Of a DNA stretch of 64,000 bases, positions 56,433-64,000 are shown one piece after another. The position numbers were made by a program, and so were the translations under genes. Source of the stretch: Lachnoclostridium sp. (GTDB lineage Bacteria > Bacillota > Clostridia > Lachnospirales > Lachnospiraceae); contig JAETRR010000010.1 of the NCBI GenBank assembly GCA_021770065.1, forward strand, positions 1 to 64,000, in the 5' to 3' direction. Each line of letters starts with the position of its first letter. Positions within the stretch are counted from its first letter, which is position 1. The notes below the pieces were generated by a model, which was not told the origin of the DNA, ran no database searches, and worked only from the letters and a program-made list of their open reading frames with translations.

Positions 56433-56756
56433 ATGAATCCGCAATTTAAAAAAGGGGTATTGGAGCTGATTGTTCTGGAATCCGTGCGCAAAAAGGACAT
56501 GTACGGATATGAACTGGTGGAGGAGGTCTCACGGGTGATTGATGTGAATGAGGGGACGATCTATCCGCTGCTGAAGCGATTAACCAATGAACATTATTTT
56601 GAAACCTACCTGCGGGAGTCTTCCGAGGGACCGCCAAGGAAATATTACCACCTTACTGCGGCCGGAATTCTTTATCGGGATTCTCTGGAGGCGGAGTGGG
56701 AAGAATTTCAGACAAGGGTCTGCCGATTTTTGAAGGAGGGAAAGGAACATGAATAA
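56433..56756 (+). CDS. PadR-family transcriptional regulator
   Basis: 107 residues. FKKGVLELIVLESVRKKDMY, GYELVEEVSRVIDVNEGTIY, PLLKRLTNEHYFETYLRESS and GPPRKYYHLTAAGILYRDSL are the PadR winged helix. It overlaps the HAAS-domain gene by eight bases; PadR-HAAS pairs are standard in Firmicutes and the regulator usually represses its own operon. A TTGACA at 56317 is 17 bases before TAATCT. Confidence 0.88.
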   Translation: MNPQFKKGVLELIVLESVRKKDMYGYELVEEVSRVIDVNEGTIYPLLKRLTNEHYFETYLRESSEGPPRKYYHLTAAGILYRDSLEAEWEEFQTRVCRFLKEGKEHE

Positions 56757-57732
56757 AGAGACATTTTTGGAAGAGCTGCGGGAACACCTCCGGATTCTGG
56801 AGGATCAGGAGCAGGAGGATATTCTGGAAGAATATGCCCAGCATATAGATATGAAACTTCAAAAGGGTTTGAGTGAGGAGGAGGCTATTCGTGACTTTGG
56901 ACCAATGAAGGAGCTGGCGGCGGAGATTCTGGAAGCCTATCATGTAAAACCGGAATTTGATAAGAAGAAACCATCTGCTGTCCGGATGCCGGAGCTAAAG
57001 GGAATCAAGATCGCAGACGGCAAAAAGGCTTTCCGAAAGGCCGGCGGTTTTCTGAAAGCCAAGTGCATGGCATGCGTCCGGGGAATCGGCAGAGCATTCC
57101 GATGGTTTGGCGGGAAATGCCGGGTGGCCGCAGCTTGGATTACAAAACCGTTTTCTAAGGAAAAAGCTTTGAAAGAGACAGGAGACGAATTTATGTATGG
57201 AGAGACAGTGACGCTTCAAGCTCAAGAAAGATTTTTAAACCAGGGCCATGAACAGGCTGCTGCCGGGCAAACGGGGAGCAGTCAGGAAAAGGCTTGGACA
57301 GAAACTGGCATAGAGATGAGACAAAAGCCGAAAAGGAGTGTTCTAGCCGCTGTTTTTCATGGAATCAAAGTGACATGGGATCTGTTTGCCGCTTTTTGTA
57401 TCTGGTGGCTGCGCTTGTTCTGGAATCTGGCCTGGCTGTTTATGGCAGCGTTCTTTGGATTTTTTACCATGCTTATGCTGATGGGACTGGGCGCAGGAGT
57501 GGTTTTGCTTCCCCAGGGATATCCCGTAGCAGGAATCCTGCTTATCTGCCTGGGGGGAATGCTCTGCTTTGGTGCTTTATCCTGCGGTTCATTCAGCTTG
57601 CTGATACGGAAGAACAAGGAGAAACCGGAAGAAATAAGCGAAGAAAAGGCGGCAGTATCACTTAGTGAAGAAATAGAAGCTATAGAAGAAAAGATAAATT
57701 CAGAAGAAGAAACTATGACTGAGAATGTTTGA
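56749..57732 (+). CDS. HAAS-domain (DUF1700-like) membrane protein
   Basis: 327 residues. The N-terminal HAAS motif is MNKETFLEELREHLRILEDQ...DILEEYAQHI and GLSEEEAIRDFGPMKELAAE. A basic linker follows, then membrane segments (FCIWWLRLFWNLAWLFMAAF, MLMLMGLGAGVVLLPQG, GILLICLGGMLCFGALSCGS). Co-encoded with PadR and the gene at 57897. Thought to be an envelope-stress membrane partner. Confidence 0.75.
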   Translation: MNKETFLEELREHLRILEDQEQEDILEEYAQHIDMKLQKGLSEEEAIRDFGPMKELAAEILEAYHVKPEFDKKKPSAVRMPELKGIKIADGKKAFRKAGGFLKAKCMACVRGIGRAFRWFGGKCRVAAAWITKPFSKEKALKETGDEFMYGETVTLQAQERFLNQGHEQAAAGQTGSSQEKAWTETGIEMRQKPKRSVLAAVFHGIKVTWDLFAAFCIWWLRLFWNLAWLFMAAFFGFFTMLMLMGLGAGVVLLPQGYPVAGILLICLGGMLCFGALSCGSFSLLIRKNKEKPEEISEEKAAVSLSEEIEAIEEKINSEEETMTENV

Positions 57733-57790
57733 CTGCGTACCGGAAATATTTTCTGCTGGACAGTAAAGTCGGGGAGGCGCACGAGAGGAA

Positions 57791-57890
57791 CTTTCATGAG
57801 TGCCCTTTCGAATGAAAGTTTCTCTCATTACTTGTGTGCCGAAGTGACTTTACTCTTTAGTGCTATCGCGCAGCGATTTTGAATAGGAGG
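57791..57890 (+). repeat. Intergenic repeat, copy 3 (before 57897 gene)
   Basis: GCCCTTTCGAATGAAAGTTTCTCTC, then GTGTGCCGAAG, TTTAGTGC and ATCGC-GCA-GCGAT (57865-57877), TTTTGAATAGGAGG. Matches copy 1 over ~85 bases. AACTTTCAT/ATGAAAGTT form an added stem here. Confidence 0.75.
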
Positions 57891-57896
57891 CAATGA

Positions 57897-58406
57897 ATGA
57901 AAAAGTATCATACAATTTTAATTGGAATATTTGCTGCCGGCGTTCTGATGACCGGAATCGGTGCAGGCGTGGCGTTTACGGAATTTTCTGCTTTAACCTA
58001 TGGGGGAAAGGAGTTCATAGGAGAGACCGAGATGCGGACGGAGGTCTTTGACGTGGAGTATGAACCGACGGAAGAAAGGCAGTTTATTGGCGGCTGGTAT
58101 GACTGGGAGCAGACGGACGTTTTGACGGATGCAAGTGTTCCGGAAGATACGGTTCGCTTTCAGGTGACCTACAATGAGAAGCAGATTGTACCCCACGCTT
58201 ATTGGGCAGAGGATGAGGGAACGATTTATCTGCATCAGCGCTGGATTGGGGAGGAGGATGATATGGAACTGATAATGGAAGCCAAAGATATATTTTTGAA
58301 AAATCTGAAAGAGGGCAGGCTTGTATCCTTTGACACCAAAGGTATGGAGGAAGTTACGATCTGGGTCAATCCGGCCAATGAAAATGACGTGCGCCTGGTA
58401 TGGTAG
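57897..58406 (+). CDS. Membrane-anchored envelope protein of the PadR operon
   Basis: 169 residues. The signal/anchor MKKYHTILIGIFAAGVLMTG IGAGVAF precedes a beta-rich exported domain (YEPTEERQFIGGWYDWEQTD, QVTYNEKQIVPHAYWAEDEG). It has the place of the DUF4097-type partner in PadR-HAAS cassettes, though it is short. Function is unknown. Confidence 0.6.
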   Translation: MKKYHTILIGIFAAGVLMTGIGAGVAFTEFSALTYGGKEFIGETEMRTEVFDVEYEPTEERQFIGGWYDWEQTDVLTDASVPEDTVRFQVTYNEKQIVPHAYWAEDEGTIYLHQRWIGEEDDMELIMEAKDIFLKNLKEGRLVSFDTKGMEEVTIWVNPANENDVRLVW

Positions 58407-58513
58407 GGATTGAACGGAACCTTTGATTGTAAGAAATCCGTAAGAAATACCACGATCCTTTTGTAAGAAATGTTTCCTATCATAAATACAGGCTTGAAGG
58501 AAGGAGAACGACG

Positions 58514-59224
58514 ATGAACGAATGTGTGCTGGTGGTGGATGATGACAGAGAGATCGTAAAGGCCATTGGGCTGCTTCTGGAAAAGGAGGGCTACCAGGTG
58601 CTGAAAGCCTATGACGGAATGGAGGCCCTTAAGATTGTGGCGGAGCATCCGGTAAGGCTTATCATTATGGATGTGATGATGCCGAAATTGGACGGCCTGT
58701 CCGCAGTCATGAAGATCCGGGAGCGGAAGAATCTTCCCATTATTGTCCTCAGCGCCAAGAGCGAGGATACGGACAAGGTTCTGGGGCTTTCCATGGGAGC
58801 GGATGATTATGTGTCCAAGCCCTTTAATCCTCAGGAACTGGCGGCACGGGTGAAAAGCCATCTCAGGCGGTACACGTCCCTCGGCGATATCCACGCACAG
58901 CAGCAGGCAGACGTGATACACAACGGCCGTCTCTGCTACCGGATGGAGGAGCGCATGCTCTATGCGGACGGTGAGCCTGTGAAGCTTACCGCTACAGAGA
59001 CCAGGATTGTGGAACTGCTGATGCGGAACCGCGGGCGGATTTTCCCGGCGGAAGAGATTTATCAGAGAGTCTGGGAGGAAGAAGCCTTTGCTCCGGAAAA
59101 TACGGTAATGGTTCACATCCGGCGCATCCGGGAAAAGATTGAACTCAATCCTAAGGAGCCAGAATATTTAAAGGTGGTGTGGGGAATTGGATACAAAATG
59201 GAGAAAGTTGAGAATCATTGTTAG
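58514..59224 (+). CDS. OmpR-family response regulator (VanR-like)
   Basis: 236 residues. Receiver with DDD at 10-12, phospho-Asp in LIIMDVMMPK, Thr/Ser in VLSAKS and Lys in SKPFNP. DNA-binding wing: LTATETRIVELLMRNRGRIF, VMVHIRRIREKIELNPKEPE. AAGGAAGGAGAACGACG precedes the ATG. It overlaps the kinase gene by 38 bases. Confidence 0.93.
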   Translation: MNECVLVVDDDREIVKAIGLLLEKEGYQVLKAYDGMEALKIVAEHPVRLIIMDVMMPKLDGLSAVMKIRERKNLPIIVLSAKSEDTDKVLGLSMGADDYVSKPFNPQELAARVKSHLRRYTSLGDIHAQQQADVIHNGRLCYRMEERMLYADGEPVKLTATETRIVELLMRNRGRIFPAEEIYQRVWEEEAFAPENTVMVHIRRIREKIELNPKEPEYLKVVWGIGYKMEKVENHC

Positions 59225-61625
59225 TTTTACGGTATTTTTTGTGGGTATGACTTTGCTGCTTGCAAATTTTCTGTCTATGGTCAGTCTTATCGGCAGCAAT
59301 CCGGACAGACTGAAAAGCCGCATAGGAGCGGATTACCAGGAGCAATCGGATTTCCGCCAGTATATGTCCAGCCGTCTGGAAGAGCTTCTTGGGGTGGCAA
59401 CCGGCGGCAAGGGCTGGAATAATTATGGGGTGGTCTACAGCGATGACGGCATCACCTATTATTATGACAGATATTATGACGGATATTATGGCGATGAATG
59501 GCGGTGGTATTCATGGGCGGAAGCAACTGAGGCTCAGGAGGTTGAGCGTGCATTTGACGAGGAGTTAAGTGTCGAGGTTGTGGAAGGGGAAGCCGATATC
59601 TCGAAAGAAGAATGGGATGAGATACAGAGAGAGTACGGCATACCGGATGATACTTTGGATGCCATACGAGGAGGAGAGTACGGCACAAAGAGGAATGTGA
59701 TCGGAGATCAGAAAGAGGCCCTGGAAGCTTATATGAAAGAGTATGCCAGGGATAAGAATCTCCGCTATGCAGTCATTTACCAGGGGAAGCTTCTTTATAC
59801 TAATATGGAGCAGCTGGAGCCTAAGGTTGGAGAGGAATTGCAAAATCCGGATTTCCAGGGGTATCTTCCGGCGGAGGAGGAATACAATTTCTGCATGTGG
59901 TTTAATGAAAAAGGCGACGGCAAGGTCCGCATCAGCAAGGATGGGGAGGATTTGGATGTCTATGGGGACGGCGTGTATACGGAGGACAGCCTCTGGTATG
60001 TTCCCGGCTATACGAATTTCAGTGTGGATGAATCTACGAAGGATGCCGTGATTTTTATAGCGGCGGCAAAGCATCCGAAGCTTTATATTACCGGCAACTA
60101 TTCTGAGTCGGGAACCGTTTCCAACTGGGGAGGGCTATATCAAATGCAGCAGCGCCAGACATACCGCCGCGAAAGGTATCTGGCAGTCAAATGGAAGCTT
60201 GGCATAGCCCTCTTTCTGCTGTTTCTGGCAGTTCTGCTTCGGAAAGACAAGCGGCAGGCAGATAAGGCGATTGGAAGATTTCTGGGACATATCTGGCTGG
60301 AGCCTAAGTGTCTGCTGTTTGCGGGAATTCCGCTTGTGTTTTTGTTTACGGGCGGAAAAGACCTTCTTCAGGAGCTTATCTGGATCTATGAGGACGGCTG
60401 GTACATGGGCGCAGAGGAACTGGGTTTCTATGTGGGCCGGCTTATGACCGGAAGTTCGTTTTTGACAGCGGCTTTCTGGATGGTTTATCTGGGTGTGCTG
60501 GATCTGCGGATCAATAAGGGCAACCGGAAGTCTCTTTTGGGGCCGGTGATTGGAAGCATGCGGACGAAAGAACTGAAGCTTTCCGTTCAGAAGCGGATGG
60601 TGGAGCGGAATAGCCGGGTGTTTGTTTTTGCGGTTCTGTTCGGGGTGTTTTTTACCTTCCTTGTCTACCTTACCTGCTCTCATTTTTATTGGGATCCGCT
60701 GAGAATGGTGCTGCTGATATTTACGGTGCTTTGGGGCATTTGTCTAATTGTGGCCGGTGTCTGGAATCTGCGTAAGAATAAGGAGCTGGCCCGGGATCTG
60801 GGTGCTTTGTCAGATCAGATTGGGGCCATTCGGGAAGGAAATTTAACGGAGCGCCTTATTTTGCCGGAGGATGCGGATCTGCAAAGTGCTGCCGAGAATC
60901 TCAATGAGATTCAGCAGGGTATGGAGACGGCTCTCCGGGAACAGACAAAGAGTGAACGCATGAAAGTGGAATTGGTGGCCAATGTGTCCCATGATATTAA
61001 GACACCGCTGACTTCCATTGTAAGCTATGTGGAGCTTCTCAAACAGGAGGAGGATCTGCCGGAGCATGTGAAAGAGTATGTTCAGATTCTCGGAGAAAAG
61101 TCGGAGCGGCTTCGGACTATGGTGCAGGATGTGTTTGAGGTGAGTAAGGCAGCCTCCAATCAGCTTCCGGTGAACCTGGAACGGCTTGATCTGGGAAAGC
61201 TTCTCAGGCAGACCCTGGCGGATATGAATGTGCAGATTATGGAGAGCGGCCTGGCTGTGAGAACCAGGATTCCGGAGGCACCGGTGATGATCATGGCCGA
61301 CGGGCAGAGGCTTTACCGCGTGTTCCAGAATTTGATTCAGAATGCTTTGAAATATTCCCTGAGTGGGTCACGGGTTTTCCTGACACTTACGGACGATGGG
61401 AGTGTGGCTGTGGCGAATATTAAGAATACTTCCGGTGTGGAACTGGATGATAATGTGGATTTCACAGAGCGGTTTGTCCGGGGGGACGAGAGCCGGACGG
61501 ACGGCGGAAGCGGACTGGGACTGTCCATTGCCAGAAGCTTTACGGAGGCCTGCGGTGGTACCTTTAAGGTGGAGCTGAATGCGGATCTGTTTACGGTGAC
61601 GGTGGAGTTTCCGAAGATTTCTTAG
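59187..61625 (+). CDS. Sensor histidine kinase
   Basis: 812 residues, larger than usual. An N-terminal membrane span (IIVSFTVFFVGMTLLLANFL), a ~290-residue extracellular sensor with acidic Tyr-rich segments (YYYDRYYDGYYGDEWRWYSW), several more spans (residues ~335-530), a HAMP-like linker, H-box VANVSHDIKTPLTSIVSYVE, N-box FQNLIQNALKYS and G-box GGSGLGLSIARSF. TTG start inside the regulator gene. The signal is unknown; cell-envelope stress is the usual VanS-type role. Confidence 0.88.
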   Translation: MDTKWRKLRIIVSFTVFFVGMTLLLANFLSMVSLIGSNPDRLKSRIGADYQEQSDFRQYMSSRLEELLGVATGGKGWNNYGVVYSDDGITYYYDRYYDGYYGDEWRWYSWAEATEAQEVERAFDEELSVEVVEGEADISKEEWDEIQREYGIPDDTLDAIRGGEYGTKRNVIGDQKEALEAYMKEYARDKNLRYAVIYQGKLLYTNMEQLEPKVGEELQNPDFQGYLPAEEEYNFCMWFNEKGDGKVRISKDGEDLDVYGDGVYTEDSLWYVPGYTNFSVDESTKDAVIFIAAAKHPKLYITGNYSESGTVSNWGGLYQMQQRQTYRRERYLAVKWKLGIALFLLFLAVLLRKDKRQADKAIGRFLGHIWLEPKCLLFAGIPLVFLFTGGKDLLQELIWIYEDGWYMGAEELGFYVGRLMTGSSFLTAAFWMVYLGVLDLRINKGNRKSLLGPVIGSMRTKELKLSVQKRMVERNSRVFVFAVLFGVFFTFLVYLTCSHFYWDPLRMVLLIFTVLWGICLIVAGVWNLRKNKELARDLGALSDQIGAIREGNLTERLILPEDADLQSAAENLNEIQQGMETALREQTKSERMKVELVANVSHDIKTPLTSIVSYVELLKQEEDLPEHVKEYVQILGEKSERLRTMVQDVFEVSKAASNQLPVNLERLDLGKLLRQTLADMNVQIMESGLAVRTRIPEAPVMIMADGQRLYRVFQNLIQNALKYSLSGSRVFLTLTDDGSVAVANIKNTSGVELDDNVDFTERFVRGDESRTDGGSGLGLSIARSFTEACGGTFKVELNADLFTVTVEFPKIS

Positions 61626-61671
61626 ACCACTTTGAGCTTTCTGCATAAATTATAGAGAAAACAATGTTTTC

Positions 61672-61699
61672 GGGGCTGTCGGAAAGTAAGGCAGCCCCG
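61672..61699 (+). other. GC hairpin before the dipeptidase gene
   Basis: GGGGCTG and CAGCCCC pair around TCGGAAAGTAAGG. No U-tract follows; the ribosome site AAAAGGAAATGG comes right after. A terminator is unlikely. Confidence 0.5.
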
Positions 61700-61717
61700 C
61701 TGAAAAGGAAATGGAAA

Positions 61718-62758
61718 ATGGAAGAGATTTTGCTGGAGTGGGCACGGGCCATACATAGGGAGAATCCGGTTGTGGATGCCCATTTTGATCTGGCGGCGGA
61801 GGTGTATAACCGGAGGCTGCATGGGGAACGGAATGTGGTGGAAAGGCATTATCTTCAGCACTTTTGGGAAGCCGGGCTGAATGTCTGTGTTTCTTCGGTC
61901 TTTGTTCCTTCTAAGGATCTGCCGGAGAAAGGGCTTCATACGGCAATCGCGCAGATTGAAGCTTTGCGTGAGGATCTGGAGCCGATTCGCAGTGAGGTTG
62001 GGATTGTGACCGGCCGGGAGGAATTGGAACAGGCTTTGGGCAGGGGGAGGATTGGGATTCTCTTGTCGCTGGAGGGGCTTGACCCTATTGGGACGGATCT
62101 TTATCTCCTGCGCGCTTTTTATGATCTGGGAGTGCGTGGCGCCGGACTTACCTGGAGCCGTCCCAATGCTTTTGCCAGAGGGTGCTGCCCGGCAGGAGAG
62201 ATGAAAGAGATCTCTGGCGGGCTTACGGATCTTGGCCGGGAGGCCGTGGCGAAGATGGAAGCCCTGGGGATGTATCTGGATGTGAGTCATTTGAATAATG
62301 ATGGGTTTGGGGATGTGCTGGAGTGTGCTGCAAGGCCTTTTGCTGCCAGCCACTCGGATGCCTGGACTGTGCATGCCGATTATCGGAATCTGAGGGATGA
62401 TCAGATTGAGGCTTTGGCAGCTCGGGGCGGTGTGATTGGGCTGAATGCCTGCGGAACCATTGCCGGGGCGGCGCCTTATCCCAGAGAGGCGGCTCTTGAG
62501 TGCCTTTGCCGGCATGTGGAACATCTTGTGCGTGTGGCCGGGGAGGAGCATGTGGGCTTTGGATTTGATCTGTGTAACGGGCTTTCGGCTTCAATGCCCA
62601 GGCTTTCTTTTGAGACTGAGGAAGATGATCTGCTGCTTCATCATGGGGAGATGCCTCTGCTCAGTGCGGCGCTTCTGGAACGAGGGATGACGGAGGATAC
62701 GCTTATCGGCTTGATTGGGGGGAATTTTCTGCGGTATTTTCGGAATGTGCTTTCGTAA
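61718..62758 (+). CDS. Membrane dipeptidase (peptidase M19)
   Basis: 346 residues. PVVDAHFDLAAEV (zinc H-x-D), ILLSLEGLDPIG (bridging Glu), MYLDVSHLNNDGFGDVLE (His), PFAASHSDAWTVHADYRNLR (His, Arg) and HVGFGFDLCNGLSASMP (Asp) complete the binuclear site. It hydrolyses dipeptides, including D-residue ones. The ATG at 61718 (MEEILLEWARAI) has AAAAGGAAATGG; the ORF-track start is 18 codons earlier. Confidence 0.9.
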   Translation: MEEILLEWARAIHRENPVVDAHFDLAAEVYNRRLHGERNVVERHYLQHFWEAGLNVCVSSVFVPSKDLPEKGLHTAIAQIEALREDLEPIRSEVGIVTGREELEQALGRGRIGILLSLEGLDPIGTDLYLLRAFYDLGVRGAGLTWSRPNAFARGCCPAGEMKEISGGLTDLGREAVAKMEALGMYLDVSHLNNDGFGDVLECAARPFAASHSDAWTVHADYRNLRDDQIEALAARGGVIGLNACGTIAGAAPYPREAALECLCRHVEHLVRVAGEEHVGFGFDLCNGLSASMPRLSFETEEDDLLLHHGEMPLLSAALLERGMTEDTLIGLIGGNFLRYFRNVLS

Positions 62759-62766
62759 ATAATTAT

Positions 62767-63540
62767 TTATAAAAGCGAGAGGAAATATCGGAGCAGTGCC
62801 GCCCCGTTACCCAAGCGGATGTCGGCATATTCGAAGCACATCCGCTCGGGGTGCCATTGTACGCCTATGACGGGCAGGCTTTTGTGGAACATGGCTTCTA
62901 TAACAAAGTCATGGCTGTACTGTGCTACCAGAAGCCCGTCACCGACGTATCCGACACCCTGGTGATGGGCGCTGTTTGTGACGGGAGCACTTCCGTAAAG
63001 CCGTTCGGGGAAGGTTCCGGACGCGGCCTTTGTGGGATGGATTTTATCACCGTTTTCACGGACTAAGGGTACTCCCCCGGGCATGTTTTTAGGAAGACGG
63101 CAGCCTTCATGCGGCATGGCATATGCATGGACAAGCTGCGAATGCTCCGGCAGATCCTGGATGATGGTTCCGCCGAAATGGACATTTATGATCTGTAAGC
63201 CTTTACAGATGCCCAGGACGGGTCTGCCTGCCTGTATGAAGGCATCCAGGGTTCGAAGCTGAAAGCAGTCCAACTGCGCATCAATATCACAGGAGCCTTC
63301 GTTTTCGGCTCCGAAGAGGGCCGGGGCAATATCACCGCCTCCGGGGAGGACAAGGCCGTCGTAATCGTAAGGACAGCAGGACAGCCCGGGCAGAGAGAAA
63401 AAGGGAGCCGCCTGCCCCGGAACGGCCGCGCCCCCAAAGGCCCTGGGCGGAAGCGTGTCAAAGGAAGCGCCCAGCTTTTGGAAAGCATTTTGATAATTGA
63501 CAGTGGAATCGGCATATCCGGCAATCAAAATTTTTTTCAT
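62767..63540 (-). CDS. Gamma-glutamyl-gamma-aminobutyrate hydrolase-like (peptidase C26)
   Basis: 257 residues, class I amidotransferase fold. GLVLPGGGDIAPALFGAENE, nucleophile Cys in PVLGICKGLQIINVHFGG, SAHHQGVGYVGDGL and the His-Glu in VIGVQWHPERM. Likely hydrolyses gamma-glutamyl amides (PuuD-like). It converges on the dipeptidase with an eight-base gap. AAGGAGAATTTCCT precedes the ATG. Confidence 0.88.
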   Translation of the reverse strand: MKKILIAGYADSTVNYQNAFQKLGASFDTLPPRAFGGAAVPGQAAPFFSLPGLSCCPYDYDGLVLPGGGDIAPALFGAENEGSCDIDAQLDCFQLRTLDAFIQAGRPVLGICKGLQIINVHFGGTIIQDLPEHSQLVHAYAMPHEGCRLPKNMPGGVPLVRENGDKIHPTKAASGTFPERLYGSAPVTNSAHHQGVGYVGDGLLVAQYSHDFVIEAMFHKSLPVIGVQWHPERMCFEYADIRLGNGAALLRYFLSLL

Positions 63541-63815
63541 AGGAAATTCTCCTTATGTAGTCTGCCTGCGGGAATAAAACAGGGTTTAATAAAATATATG
63601 AAAAAAATGAAGAAAAAGACGAGCTTTCTTCGTTATATTAATGTAATAGATTAGGCAGAGAGAAAAGAAACGGAAAAGGAAATAAAGAAATAAAAAAATA
63701 AAACTTAAGATTTTATGAATTCTATTGATCTTACGGTTGAATGTGTTACTGTATTATTCAAGTAATACATAGGAACAACCTGTGGAAACTGCAATGAAAT
63801 CAAAGGGGGAGCTGC
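63541..63815 (+). promoter_or_regulatory. Divergent intergenic region before ABC transporter
   Basis: No gene. AT-rich with TTATATTAATGTAATAG near 63630. An inverted repeat TGTATTA-TTCAAG-TAATACA (63749-63768) is a candidate operator or promoter box. AAAGGGGGAGCTGC is the ribosome site for the ABC gene. Confidence 0.5.
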
Positions 63816-64000
63816 ATGAGCGCACTGGTAGAGGTAAGGGACATCTGCAAGGTCTACAATCCCGGAGAAAATGAAGTACGGGCACTGGACCATGTGAGCC
63901 TTACGATTAACAAAGGAGAGTTTGTTGCAATTATCGGCCAGTCCGGTTCCGGTAAATCTACACTGATGAATATGCTGGGCTGTCTGGATGTTCCGACTTC
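63816..64000 (+). CDS. ABC transporter ATP-binding protein (MacB/LolD-like), partial
   Basis: The first 61 residues are visible: [40 protein letters not shown] and Walker [21 protein letters not shown]. The V-R-A-L-D and LGCLD motifs are those of the MacB/FtsE-like family, which drives peptide or antimicrobial export with a FtsX-type permease. The gene runs off the window end. Confidence 0.88.
   Translation, partial: MSALVEVRDICKVYNPGENEVRALDHVSLTINKGEFVAIIGQSGSGKSTLMNMLGCLDVPT

Overview
The window is a low-to-mid GC Firmicutes chromosome, most likely a gut Lachnospiraceae/Clostridia member. The host genes that point there are glnA followed by an ANTAR-type antiterminator, a dapF-dapL lysine/DAP pathway pair, a BlaI/BlaR1 remnant, a PadR-HAAS cassette, a VanRS-like two-component system and strong AAGGAGG ribosome sites. 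About three quarters of the window (55-46553) is one complete temperate siphophage-type prophage inserted at the 3' end of a tRNA-Pro(GGG) gene. A 21-bp core of the tRNA 3' end is repeated at both ends (55-75 and 46533-46553).

Prophage layout. A leftward lysogeny block holds the integrase (219-1214), a PH-like membrane protein and an S24-type CI repressor. A divergent operator/promoter region follows at 3046-3240. The rightward early block has small regulators and short membrane or basic peptides, then an NTG-pentapeptide-repeat protein. Next comes a DUF1351-ERF-NinB-like-HNH recombination set and a replisome organiser that contains palindrome/iteron-like DNA. An accessory block follows with radical SAM, PP-loop (PAPS-reductase-like), ASCH, XF1762/GNAT-like and m5C methyltransferase genes. 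The late block is an ArpU-like regulator, a TerS-TerL fusion, portal, minor capsid, a reverse-strand three-gene cassette (24776-25705), decoration proteins, scaffold, major capsid, connectors, holin, major tail protein, tail chaperone/Gp15, tape measure, Dit/Tal-like proteins, tail-fibre modules and a GH25 endolysin.

Most notable observations. (1) A cluster of small tail-fibre-type genes at 43059-45339 carries long poly-G tracts at a glycine hinge. One gene is in frame with G9; two are one G short of being open (G9, G7). This suggests phase-variable receptor-binding parts. (2) The reverse-strand cassette has two small ORFs, a small HTH gene and a consensus promoter with a 15-bp palindrome in its spacer, which is the architecture of an acr-aca operon. 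(3) A correctly phased T TTT TTA slippery heptamer joins the NTG-repeat protein to its C-terminal domain in the -1 frame. (4) A 45-bp promoter-like element occurs twice, before the terminase and before the scaffold/capsid operon. (5) A repeated 5' leader with a compensated hairpin precedes both the major capsid and major tail genes. (6) A long structured late leader contains a degenerate tRNA-like element.

Host region (46554-64000). The order is glnA with a leader terminator and an ANTAR regulator; dapF and dapL; an FtsA-like protein; an amidohydrolase; a Schlafen/AlbA-type pseudogene; a BlaI-BlaR1 deletion chimera; PadR-HAAS-lipoprotein-like genes; a response regulator and histidine kinase; an M19 dipeptidase; a class I amidotransferase-like hydrolase; and the start of a MacB-type ABC ATPase. 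An intergenic repeat with a covarying small hairpin recurs before dapF, dapL and the gene at 57897. All family assignments come from reading the sequence; no database search was run.
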